Source of the DNA: Glebionis coronaria
Lineage: Eukaryota > Streptophyta > Magnoliopsida > Asterales > Asteraceae
Assembly: GCA_025667525.1 (NCBI GenBank)
Contig: CM046877.1
Location: forward strand, 293,566,364 to 293,630,363
Direction: 5' to 3'
DNA length: 64,000 nucleotides
Every line of letters begins with the position of its first letter. The first letter of the stretch is position 1. The position numbers and the translations under genes are program-made. Under the pieces are notes generated by a model, which ran no database searches, was not told where the DNA came from, and worked only from the letters and a program-made list of their open reading frames with translations. Below, piece after piece: positions 46,201-57,672 of this stretch.

Positions 46201-48915
46201 GCCTTGGGAGATGGTGGAGAAATATGGTCTTCTTTAAGAAGGTTCTCAATGAGGCGAAGATCTTCATCCCAATCGGTGGGAGAATCGTCATGTTCTAAGT
46301 TCACATCTCCCATGGTGGCTTCCAAATCTTTCCAAAGGAAATCACTTTCTCCAAATAGAGATAGTGATGAATCAATAGAGGAAACGGTCTCAACATTGGG
46401 AAGAGAGGTAGGAATACTTTTACAAGCATCTTTGAAGTGTTCTTCACAAGCCTCATCAAGAACATCAATACAATTAACACTCTCGTATGAATAAGGCTGT
46501 TTAGAAAGCTTTCCCATGTTTAAAACGATTTTATCGTCACCCACTCTCATGATAAGCTCACCCGCTTCAACATCGATGAGAGTGCGACCGGTCCTCAAGA
46601 ATGGACGTCCAACGATCAATGGCACACGAGGGTCCATGTCGTAGTCAACGACAACGAAATCGGCAGGAAAAGTGAATTTGTCGACTCCTACAAAGACGTC
46701 TTCGACTATCCCCACTGGATAAGCAACCGTACGGTTAGCTAATTCCAAAGTCATTTTTGGTGGGGACTAGCTCAGGGAGAGATAATTGCTTCCAAACACT
46801 TAAAGGCATTAAGTTAATACTGGCACCTAGATCGGCTAGGGCCATGCAATTCTCTACTCCCGGGAAGTTGCAAGGGATTAAAAAATGACCCGGATCACCA
46901 AGCTTGGTTGGCAATTTCCTTAAGAGCACTGTAGAGCAATTCTCATTAAGTTGGGTGTTAGCAATATCAAGAAGCTTCTCCTTGTCGCTAAGAAGATCTT
47001 TGAACATTTTTGCGTATTTAGGCATGTGAGCGAGAGCCTCAGCGAAGGAGATGTTGAAATTCAATTGTTTAAACATTTTGAGAAAGTTTAAAACCTGAAT
47101 ATCATCTTTGCTTTTGAGCTTCTCTTTCCTCAACCTTGATGGATAAGGTATATTGGAAGAAGAGGAAGTCTTTGGAATAGTAGGATCACTCACATCCTTG
47201 GGTGGAGGAGGGGTAGAAGTAAGAGGTGGAGAAATTAAGGAAGTAGAAGGATGAGGAATAGGAGCAGGTGACTCGTTTTCCTAAGTCACAATCACCGGTA
47301 GAGGTATAGGAAACTCGGGTTCCTTGGTACCTTTGCCACTGCGAGTGGTGATTGCTTTCATCTCCCCTCTTGGATTCGCAACGGTGTTACTCGGAAGAGT
47401 AACCAAAGAAGAGGGTTGATTACCTTGGAAGAAACTAGCCATCATGTTCCTTAAGTCATTCGTTTGACTTGTCAATGTGTTTCTCATATCAGCTCGAAGA
47501 TCGTTCCCTTGTTTCACCATATCTGCTTTCAAGTTGAGCACTTCCCGCTGGAGATTATCCACGATCACATCATTAGTCCTCATGTAGGTTCTAATATCTT
47601 GGTGTAATGCGGTGGGTTGGTTGGGAGGAGCATTGTAGGCGGGTGGTTGATAAGCAGGTTGTTGGTAAACTTGGTTGTTTCTTTGAGGTGGATATGGTTG
47701 TTTGTGAGGTGGTTGGTATGGTGCACGAGGTTGTTGTTGAGGAGGGAGATTGAGGTTTTGTTGTTGGTTTAGGTTGTTAGGAGGAAAACCGGGCGGGGAC
47801 AGAAAGTTGTTTGAGCGGTAGCTAAGCAAGTTGCGGTCTCCTTGAGGACGAGCTTGATAAGCGGACGGAGGATAGGTACCGTATGCTGCATTAACATTCT
47901 CAGAAGGATAGTCTTGGGTGGCGGTACAAGTGGTGTAAGAGTGAGGACCCCCGCATATTTCACATGGTTGGCTAACAGCATTGACTTGAGCGTCGTGAGC
48001 GTTTTTAGCGTTGATGTTGTTGGTAGTGTTAGCGGTGTGGGTAACAAGCGATTCAAGAAGCGTAGTAATTTTGTCAAGTCGCTTGTCGCTGTCACTAGTA
48101 CTAGCACTAGCGGCATTGGTCCGCACACTCTTGGTTTACACACGAGACTTATTCTCAATGATATCCCAAGCGGCATTAGAGGTCTTAACCAAAATATTAC
48201 CCCCCGAGGCACTATTTAGTGAATCTTGGTCATTCATGCTTAAACCATTATAAAAAGTATTAATTTGGTGCACTTTGGTAAAACCATGTTCTGGGCACTT
48301 TCTTAAAAGATCTTTAAAACGGTCCCAAGATTCACTAAAAAATTCATCGTACTTTTGTTCAAAATTGATAATTTCATTCCGCAAAGCAGTAGTACGAGAG
48401 GGTGGGAAAAATTAGTTTATGAACTTGGTCTCCAAATCCGTCCACGTCAGAATACTTTGTGGCGGTTCCTTTGCAAGCCAATGCCGGGCTTGTCCCTCTA
48501 TAGAGAAAGGAAAAATTTGTAAACGGATTATCTCTTGTGGAACACCATTGAATTTGACCGTATTCGTGAGTTGCAGGAATCTCTTGATGTGGTCATGTGG
48601 ATCATCAATGGTACACCCCAAGAATGGTTGAGCAGAGACCATCTGGATAAAGCCGGATTTGAGCTCAAAGTTGTTGGCTGCAATCGCGGGTATGATAATT
48701 GGATCATTGTTGCCATCTACAAGTGCTTGCAAAAGTTCAATCATCGGGCGATTGTCCGGTAGAGGCTCATTGTTGTTGTTATTATTGTTGTTGAGAGGTG
48801 GATTGTTATTGTTGTTATTGTTTTGAGTTGGGTTATTGTTGTTGTTGTGTACACCGGCCATGTCTAAGTCTTCGAGAGGCTCGGGCTCTTGATAAGACGT
48901 TGATCGTGTACGCAT
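43238..48915 (-). pseudogene. gag-pol: Family II copy 2 gag-pol
   Basis: It starts at the ATG at 48913-48915. Gag has stops at 48412 and 48136, the knuckle CEICGGPHSYTTC near 47960, and a stop (TAG) at 47281-47283. Protease carries [13 protein letters not shown], then the A-run frameshift near 46745. RT begins near 45900, shows VCIDYRKLNDA, and is broken by frameshifts near 45650 and 45302 and a stop near 45550. RNase H has [14 protein letters not shown] and [10 protein letters not shown]. Integrase has the H-H-C-C finger ending CDACQK, and D-D-E at [15 protein letters not shown] and the Glu just after the stop at 43850. A further stop at 43304 precedes the likely natural end at 43238. All domains are in Ty3/Gypsy order. 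It would supply every trans function if intact. Confidence 0.9.
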
Positions 48916-49107
48916 GCACCTGCAAAAGAACTAACAAAGCAAACAAGAAATATTTTTGGTTTTTATGGGTTTTTTTTAATTTTTTGTATTTTTTTGAAAA
49001 TTTTATATTTTTTAGGATTTTTGAATTTTTTTATGAAAAAGTAACGTTCACGGCGAACGGATCCCAAAATCCAAGTTCTAACAAAAACTGTTGATCTTAA
49101 CGAGAAG
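48916..49107 (-). other. Family II copy 2 leader
   Basis: This short T-rich leader has a stem-loop CGTTC/GAACG at 49045-49059 before GGATCCCAAAATC. Confidence 0.55.
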
Positions 49108-49124
49108 AGCCGGCAGCGGCGCCA
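49108..49124 (-). other. Primer binding site, family II copy 2
   Basis: Same tRNA-Asp-like sequence and spacing as 39751-39767. Confidence 0.78.
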
Positions 49125-49126
49125 TT

Positions 49127-50651
49127 TGATACAATGCTTTTCATTGGGGTTCAAGATTAAATCTCGGAATCTTCTCGAATTGATCACAGCTCAAAGTGGA
49201 ATGATTGTTCTTGGTGACAAATAGGAGGTTTGGTTTTCTATTCTACTAAAAAGGTAAATGAATGAAGTAAATAAAGATTTAAACCAAAAACAGTTAATGA
49301 AATCAAACTTGAATTTAAATTAAACAATTAAACGATTAAACAGTAAAATAACCTCACTGAAAACTTGCTTGATTCGGAATAATGTTGATGTGGAATAACT
49401 GAAGAAATGCTCTATCTGGAATAAAGGTCATGCGGAATAAAAGGCTATTCGGAATGAAGTGCTTATGCGGAATAATGGTGCTATCCGGAATAAATGGGTG
49501 ATTCGGAATAATGATGCTATCCGGAATAAATGGCCATCCGGAATAAAGTGCTACTCGGAATAAGTCTGCTACTCGGAATAAATTCGCTACTCGGAATAAA
49601 GGTTCTATCCGGAATAAGGTGCTATCCGGAATAAATGGCCATCCGGAATAAAGTGCTACTCGGAATATATTTGCTACTCGGAATGAATGGGCTACTCGGA
49701 ATAAATAAGCTATCCGGAATAAAAGGCTATTCGGAATAAATAAGCTATCCGGAAAAGGCTATTCGGAATAATGGTTCTATCCGGAATAACTGGGGAATGA
49801 AGAACAGTAAACAGAAACAAAAACAGGGGAAGACGATTTTATCAAAAATCAACCAAGTTTTTAACCAAATCTTAAACAAAACTAATCACAAATCATCTAC
49901 TAACCATAAACATCAAATCCCAACAATAAAAACACAAAACCCACTAACTTTTGAAGATCAAAATCAACTAAATGAGAACTTTAAAACTTTGAATCAAAGA
50001 ACAAGATGAACAAGATGAAATGGAAAGATTATATTGATGATTAAAGTTTAAACAATCAAAGGGAAAGATTAAAACTACAAGATTTGTGAAAACAAGAATC
50101 AAAATCACCAAACACCCTAATGGTGTTGGTGATACCTACGAACAAAAGAAAAGAAAAGGGAAAAACTAAAACTGGCTAAAATGTGTGAAGGGTCCCTCTT
50201 TATATAGGTCTTCCATTTGGTTGGTGAGTGGGCTTTCTCCCTTTCTTCTTGTCTTCTCGTCTTTTTAGAAAAGTTGACGTTTTCGATTCTGATTCGGGAT
50301 TTGTCGACGATTAAATTCAACTCGTCTTTTAATTTCTTCGTTTAATATACTTGAGTTTCTTCGACATATGTAAATCTTCCATCTTTGGTCCTTTTCTTCG
50401 ATAAATCTTCAAACAGGCCCATTGACTTCAAATCTTTTGCATCTCTTGGACAATAGACTTCGTCTTGAGTCTTTTTCCTCGATAAAACCCGTGTAATCCC
50501 ATGTTTTCTTCAATATTCATCCGGTTGACTCTGAAAACACAATAAGCACAAAAACCACGCATAATTCCAAACAAAAGATATTAAACACGCGTTTTGGTCT
50601 TGTTTTAGTAAGAAATAAGTGGTAAAAGGATGGGTGTTTTCACACCTATCA
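49127..50651 (-). repeat. Family II 5' LTR
   Basis: The ends are TGATA/TATCA. A minus-strand TATA-like box is at 50198-50206. The motif array is at about 49370-49795; it has lost three bases relative to the middle LTR near 49755. Its right end abuts family III leader. Confidence 0.88.
49370..49795. repeat. CGGAATAA micro-motif array (5' LTR)
   Basis: Same array as 40010-40440, with a few substitutions in motif and spacer and one 3-base loss. Confidence 0.88.
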
Positions 50652-50765
50652 TAATTTCACAAAAAAAACGAAAATACCGATAATACGTATTAGTAGATTT
50701 CTACTAATACAAGTACTATTTATGGTTAATATTAAAAACAACAAAACAAATTAATCACGACACAC

Positions 50766-50784
50766 CTCCCCGGCAGTGACGCCA
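50766..50784 (-). other. Primer binding site, family III unit remnant
   Basis: Same 19 bases as 14922-14940, preceded by a leader remnant cut at 50652 by the family II insertion. Confidence 0.75.
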
Positions 50785-50787
50785 AAA

Positions 50788-53700
50788 TGATTGTAGTGTT
50801 TTACCACACCTTTAGGAAAAGGAGGTAAATAGGGAAAGTATTAAATACGACCGTTTAGGAAAACCGTGTACTAATGACCCAATGAAGTTCGTTTCCCAAG
50901 GAGGTATATGTGTGTGACTAAAATGTGACAAGATTTGAGATTATTATTTGAAACAAGGGGATGAGAAAGTAGAATTACGAAGACGTGAAATTAATTACTA
51001 CGACGACTAAAATTAAAACCGTAAAAAGAGCAAAAAAAAATTTAATTCTAAAAATTCCCAAAAAATTACCAAAAATCAAATTAAATAAACTAAGAGTTTA
51101 AAAATGATAAAAACTTTTTCAAAAGTTTTAATTAATTAAATATTAATTTTTAAATGCTAATTAAAGCCCTAAAAAACAAATTAATTATTAAAAAGTCCAA
51201 ATAAAGATTTTTCACTTTGTAAACCTCTAAATGACCTAAAAATTAAACTCTTTTTATAAATTTTTAAACTAATTAAAACTATTTAAAATGATTTAAAAAC
51301 TATTTAAACTTAAAATAATTATAAAAATAATCTAATGACAATAAAATTAATCTAAGAGTTGCAAAAATCCTATTTTAATGTATTAAACCTAAGAAAAATA
51401 TAAAAAAGTGCAAAAATGTGAAATATGAAAAATAATAATAAAATAATATTAACATAATACTAAAAATCCAAAAATTATAAAAAATTCAAAAAACTTGCAA
51501 ACTTGTTTATTTTAACCTAAATAATCAGAAAATGAAAGTGAAATTACCAAAATACCCCTAATGGGCCCCCAAATGGGCTAAAACCAAAAACAGTCAACCT
51601 TAATGGGCTTTTGTACCCAAAAAGTCAAACTAGGCCCAAATGACCTGAAAAAGCCCTATCTGACTCAAAATTCAATTCTAAACACAAAAGTCTAAAGGCC
51701 CAAGAGCTGATTTTGAGCTTATCACAGCTTAAATAGTCAACAGCTTATTCTTATTGGGTCAACAAGCCCATTAAGCAATAAGCCAATGCCATAAGCTCTG
51801 CTTAAACACACAACCTTAGTTGAGATGCCTAAGAGATCTGTGAAAAGAAATTTTGAAAAAGCACACTCAGTAAGCCAGAAATAAGCCAAGAAGATTCTCA
51901 CTAAAAGACAAAATAGTCGACTTGGAGTTCTAGACCACCTCAGACCTTCTAATAAGTTGCAAAAGACTCTAAATGACTTAATTAAGACAAATCAACAAAG
52001 AAAAGTTCAATAAGCCAAGCCAAATATGCACAATAAGCTGATAAGCACTTATTTAAAAGTCAAAGTGTTTGGTTTCCTAGTCAACCTCAAAGTCAAACCC
52101 TCAAATGCTCCAGAATGAACAAATAGGTCAAATAAGTGACACCTATTACAAATTCAAAGTTGTTGCAGGTTAAAATAAGCTAGAATAGCTTATTGATAAG
52201 CACCAGTTGAAATAACACTAGCAGTGGCTAGCTGTAGGGGAAAGGAGTTCCCACTGCTTTGACTATTTGACTTGCTTTTTTAGAGAGATCCAGTTGGATT
52301 CAAATGGAAACAAGGGTACCCTTGTGATCAGTGAATCACAAGGAGTCTATATCAACAAAGAAATCACAAATTGGTTCACTCAATAAGCCCAAAATAAGCA
52401 AACAGTCCACATATATTGCACAGACCTTGAAAATAAGCAGTTATGAACAAATAAGCAGTTTGAGCATGAATAAGCCAGCCAAATTGAACCAAATGCATAC
52501 ACAAGTTGTAACAAAGTCCAATAAGCACAAATAAACTTGTTTCAAGCAATGGATCAAAGTAAATAAGCAGATTCAAGCACCAAAAGTTACTGATTAGCAA
52601 AAGTGATTATCCAAAATCCTTTTGATGATCTATTTGACCACCAATCCATTTTAAGCCTTCAAATCTCTTTCCCTGATTAAGTTAACCAAAATTTAACACT
52701 TGTTAACCCTAGTCTACCCTTAAATCTAGGTGTCCCCAAAATTTTAGCCAAAATACCCAAGTAAAACTGATTTTATAGCCTTTTGATTGATTTGGTTGTT
52801 TCAAGCCACAAAACTTGCAGATAATGAACACTTAGCAGCAGGTAAACAGAATAGAACCAATAAACAACAACCTAGTTGCCTTAAATCCCTTTGAATCAGT
52901 TAACCCAAACACCCCTTTGGAATCTGATTTTTCAATCTTCCAAAGGATTGATATGATTTAACCTTTCAAACAAGATCTAATCAACCCTAAAAACACTTAA
53001 TCAACTTCAGAAACTCAAATCAAGCCACAAAACACAGATTCACAATAAATCATGCAAAAATCACCAAATATTCAACAATAATCAGAAAAATGAAAAAGGA
53101 AAGAAATGCAAACCTCCAAGACTCACATCCAAGCCTTGTAATGTTTGAGTTGAGGTTCTAGCAAAACAAGCACCAGCTTCCTTGTACCTGCTAAGATCAA
53201 CAAACCATAAGGATGAACAAATACAATAAAATCTGATTTTTGTAAACAAGTGTTTTATCCAATAAAACCTTTCCTCAAAAACAACAAAGCATGAATATGG
53301 AACTCAGATTTTAGCTATTCAATCACCAAACTTTTATAAATAACAAAAAGAGAAATCACAATTTTCAGAAACTCAAATTTTATTTCAATAAAAAGGAATT
53401 ACAAAGAAATAGCTAAAATCTGGAACAAAGGGACTCTCACAAGTTGAGGTCTCCTTTTATAGACGGATACAAGGCAATAACAAGTAAAACCCTAGGCTAT
53501 GAAATCCCTAAAATGCCCTTGAAATCTTCTAGACGCATTTGATGTTTTAGCTGTCCAAATGAATCAGGAACGTTCATTTTAGCTTTGTAGTTAAGCAGTG
53601 AGTCTTGGCTGTTGATTTGGCCACGTGGCAAGCCTTGGAGGTTAAGGAATGATTTGATTGGGTGACGGGTTGAATGGTGGGGTCACATGGTGAGCGGGAT

Positions 53701-54256
53701 TGAGGGTTTTGTGTGTGGGATGTGTTTCTGGGCATGTGAATTAAGCGTGGGTGTGGGTAATTTCATTTTACCCTTTGGTTTAAGTGGGATGGTAACAAGG
53801 TTCTTGATGGTAAACAGTAGAGGTTTTGATCGGTTTTTTGTGGGATAAAGTTGTTTGGCGCGTGTTTGTGCAAGTTTAAACTTTGGGAAATGGCAGTAGC
53901 AGTCCTTGTGTTTTGGTGAAAGTTGTATAACATGTTCTTCAGCTTGAAAACTCAATTCCCTTTGTTATTTAAGTTATAAACTTCACACATTGGCCACAAA
54001 ACTTTTCAATAAGGGTTTCAAGGGTTGTTTTTGCCAATTTTGAATATTTGAAGGACTGATCTTGGACATTATTGATCTTCAAAGGTCTTTATTATATCTT
54101 TTACTTCATGAGGGACCATAATTGACAACTTAGAATTGATGAGGGACTAAACTTGCCAATTCTTCGAAGTTGGAGGACCATTTTGTAATTTTGACAAACT
54201 TAAGGGACCAAACTTGTAATTATAAATATACAAGGGTTTTAAATGTCATTTCTTCA
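50788..54256 (-). repeat. Family III LTR, truncated, first array copy
   Basis: It starts TGATTGTAG beside the primer site. It ends in TTCTTCA, after which gag-protease coding begins. The copy at 14944 continues with LTR-like sequence past the same point, so I read this end as a deletion, not a natural terminus. Confidence 0.75.
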
Positions 54257-56924
54257 CTAATAATCACCTCATCTTCATTGTCGATTTCATTTGAAGTAAA
54301 ATCGCCTCCTTGGAATGGAATGAGATTTGGTGTAGAATTAGCAAGAATCGGATCCAAAATAGTGGGACTGCCACTTGACGAGCTATCGGAAAAACCTAAC
54401 ACTTCTTGTGAAAACTCATCGCAAACCACATCAACTAAGTCAATGTGATTGATGGTAGCGATTGCATAAACATGATAAGGTTTTGAGTTTTGAGTAGCGT
54501 TTATAACAAGTTCCTCTTCGTTGAATCTCAAAGTAATAGTTCTTGCATGAACGTCGATAAGCGATCTCGAGGTGTCTAAAAATGGATGACCTAAAATTAG
54601 AGGAACTTGACGATCCGCGGGGATGTCAACTACTATAAAATCAACGGGATAGTAGAACTTCCCCACTTTCACGAAAACATCCTCGGATACTCCACATGCT
54701 AAAATCGTAGAATGATCGGCCATCTCGATAGACATGTTCGAAGGAGTAAGAGCCGGAAGCGAAAGCGATTTCCAAATGGAAAATGGCATCAAATTAATGC
54801 TCGCACCAAGATCGGCCAAGGCGAGGCATTCTTTCATATCTTGTATGTCACAAGGAATGAGAAACTTTTCGGGGTCACCAACTTTTTCCGGTATGCGGTT
54901 AAGATAAACCGAAGAACAATTAGCAAGCTTTGAAAGCTTTTCCTTATCATTCATCATACTTTTAGAAGTGGAAGCAAAACGAGGCATATATAACAACGCT
55001 TCAGCTAAACTTACATCAAAATGAACTTGTTGAAACATTTTTATAAAAAGCTCGATTTGTTGTTTGTTACGTTCTTGCAATTTCTATTTGTTTCGTCTCG
55101 AAGGGTAAGGTAAGGGTGGTGTGGGTTGGACATTAGGCAACGGCCTTGGAATCCCGGGTTCCATGATTGGTATTGGTTCAACTGTAGGTGTGGTTTGAGT
55201 GGTACTTCGTGGGCTTGTGATTTGCTCCTTTTCGACCATCACCTTGGGCTCTTTCTCGATTTCCTTCTCCGTAGAAGTACTTGGACGAGAGATTGGTTCC
55301 TTGAAAGTTTTACCATTTCGTGTAGTAATAACCTTCATTTCTCCCTTCGGGTTTGCAATGGTATCACTAGGAAGACCACCCGAGGAAGAGGGTTTACACA
55401 TGATTGCTTCAAACATTTTTGCGATTCGGTCTTCAAATTTTGATTGCCTTATATCCGCTTTTAACAATTCTTGCTTAATCTCATGTTGTCCTTGTTCCAT
55501 CTTTTGTTGATTTTGTTGAAGACGTTGAATGTTTCCTTCCATTTTATTTGTATGAGTTTTAAGTTCATTAGCAAGTTCATTTTTAAGCTCGTTTTTCAAC
55601 TTGGATCTTAAGCTAATCATCTCACATTGCATGTTATCAAACTTAGCATCATTTGCTTTAGCATAATCCAAAAATTCTCCTTGAAGATTTTTAGTGTGAG
55701 CATTTTGAAAACCTTGTGTAGTGTTTTGAAAATCACGGTTTTGTTATTGATTTGCAACTTGTCCATTCCCACTTTGATAATTCCCTTTGTTGTAGTTACG
55801 TGAATTGCCTTGATAACCACCATTTTGATTGTTGTTTCGATAGTTATTAACATTTTGATTTGGTGGAGCTTGATTTGGGCGGGAACCTTTGCCGTTTTGG
55901 TTGTAATACGTAAGCACTCGAAGTGTTACCACCGGCGGTAATGCACTCGAGAAGATCACGAGCTCCACCACAAGACAAACAACTCTTATCAACCGCTTTG
56001 ACCGATGCGGAATTTAAAGCATCTTGTGCTTTCCAATGAGTCATAAGATTTGAAAACCTATCGAAAAACGGATTTTCCTCATTAGCTTCATCATGTAAGG
56101 CATTAATGTGACGAGACGATGATGACGATGACGAACCCATATTGGCAACACTCGGTGTGTTACGAGGGTTATAAACCTTAGATCTATTCTCGATAATCTT
56201 TAAAGCTTCATCGGTCGTTTTGCACAAAAAAATTACCACCCGCGGCGGCATTCTAATAATCTCGTTCATGATCATTAAGCCCATTATAGAAAGTATCTAT
56301 TTGATGCAATTCCGAAAAATCATGGTGTGGACATTCATGTAACATTTCCTTAAATCGTTCCCATGCCATTGAAAAACTCTCATTATTACGTTGTGTAAAC
56401 CTTGAAATCTCATTTTTCAAATGTGTCGTTTTAGATGGTGGAAAAAATTGGTTCACAAACTTAGAAACGAGATCACCCCATGTCAAAATTGAATTTGGCG
56501 GTTCTTTCTCGAGCCAAATTTTTGCGGGTCCATCTAACGAGTATGGAAACAACATCATCTTGATGGCGTCATGTGGAACATCCTTAAACTTGCTAGTTGC
56601 GGTGAGACGATTAAAATTCCTTATGTGGTAATGCGGGTTGTCTTTCTCATGACCTCTAAACTTATTTGCTTGCAACATAGACATTAAACCCGTCTTAATC
56701 TCGAAATTCTCCGCAAGGATAGCGGGAATCACAATGGCTTCTCCAAAACCCTCGGTGGGTGCTTGAAGCAACTCCATCATTGTACGATTAGCCATGACGA
56801 CTTCTTGTTCTACAATAGGTTCAACAATTGGAGTTTGTTTTTCAATCAACGTCTCTTGATTTCCTTGACTTTGACGACGTTTACGTGCTTGTTTTACTTG
56901 ATTACGAGTTTGCATAAACTTCAC
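54221..56924 (-). pseudogene. Family III gag-protease, first array unit
   Basis: Gag starts near 56924 (RKRRQSQ, MMELLQAP, GPAKIWLEKEP, FFPPSK, HECPHHDFSELHQIDTFYNGL). A stop near 56252 and one extra A in a run near 56226 break it. A cysteine-rich motif CLSCGGARDLLEC follows near 55975. A frameshift near 55910, shared with the next unit, leads to an Asn/Gly/Gln-rich stretch, then a Lys/Gln-rich helical region. A stop (TAG) at 55081-55083 precedes protease ([36 protein letters not shown]). Coding ends in an acidic tail that runs a few codons into LTR sequence. No RT follows. Confidence 0.85.
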
Positions 56925-57650
56925 GAAGAATGGGAGGTGAGCAAAGAAGTTTCTTTTTGGATGTTTTGTGGATTTTCAATTTTTTTTGTGTTTTTGATTG
57001 TTTTTAATTTTATTTATTTTTTTGGATTTTGTGTATCTTCGTAGACAACAATCTACCAAATCTCTCCTCGAATAAAAATCTTGATTAAAGAAGCCTCAAA
57101 AGAATGAAAACGATCACGTGGTGTGAACGCCTTCGAATGACTTTAGAACTTTGGTGAAAACTATAATGTTCAAGAGGGTTTAATCACAAAGAAAACCAAG
57201 CAAATATATATGGTACGTAATAATACTTTGGGCGGCAAAACCCTCGATTAGCCTTCAATCTCAAATACTCACAAGCAAGCGGGGAAACGAGGCGGCGCGA
57301 AGCACTTAAGAGCCTTTTTCCTTAGCGTATATTTTATAATACCCGCCTTATACCTACCTTATAGTTTGTATTTTTCAAAATCGAGCTTCACGAAAGTATT
57401 TATCTATTTTTGCCTTTTTCTTTTTGTTTGAGATTCGAATACAATAATTAGGAGATCAAATCCCAATTAAGGTTGTGTTTTCACACTTTTGGAGATATTT
57501 TGTATTGATTGTGATACTTAATACAATACAGTAATAATAACTTCACAAAAAAACGAAAATACCGATAATACGTATTAGTAGATTTCTACTAATACAAATA
57601 CTATTTATGGTTAATATTAAAAACAACAAAACAAATTAATCATGACACAC
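56925..57650 (-). other. Family III leader, first array unit
   Basis: Non-coding leader equivalent to 14196-14921. I see no separate gene. Confidence 0.55.
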
Positions 57651-57669
57651 CTCCCCGTCAGTGACGCCA
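57651..57669 (-). other. Primer binding site, family III second LTR
   Basis: As at 14922-14940 but with one change (CCCCGTCAGT instead of CCCCGGCAGT on the plus strand). Confidence 0.72.
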
Positions 57670-57672
57670 AAA

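Larger units (their letters stand above)
28183..50651 (-). mobile_element. Family II Athila-like tandem pair (LTR-int-LTR-int)
   Basis: Read on the minus strand: 5' LTR (50651-49127), full internal region (49126-41297), LTR (41296-39770), second internal region (39769 to about 28183) cut off in pol. The middle LTR serves both as 3' LTR of the first and 5' LTR of the second. A Copia (30144-38425) interrupts the second gag. The right end lies inside family III leader sequence; the matching left flank is missing. Confidence 0.82.
39770..50651 (-). mobile_element. Family II copy 2: full-length Athila-like element
   Basis: LTRs at 39770-41296 (1527 bases) and 49127-50651 (1525 bases) differ at roughly 18 substitutions and two small indels by my count, about 1.2 percent. 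Primer site, gag-pol, 3' untranslated region and polypurine tract are all present. No env-like ORF lies between pol and the 3' LTR. At the same rate used for the Copia this is about three times older. Confidence 0.88.

Noticed and set aside
46072..46494. Plus-strand ORFs of 125-153 codons opposite family II gag-pol (also at 28396, 38492 and 47842)
   Set aside because: These are antisense shadows of the conserved coding frame. They recur only because the coding strand recurs.
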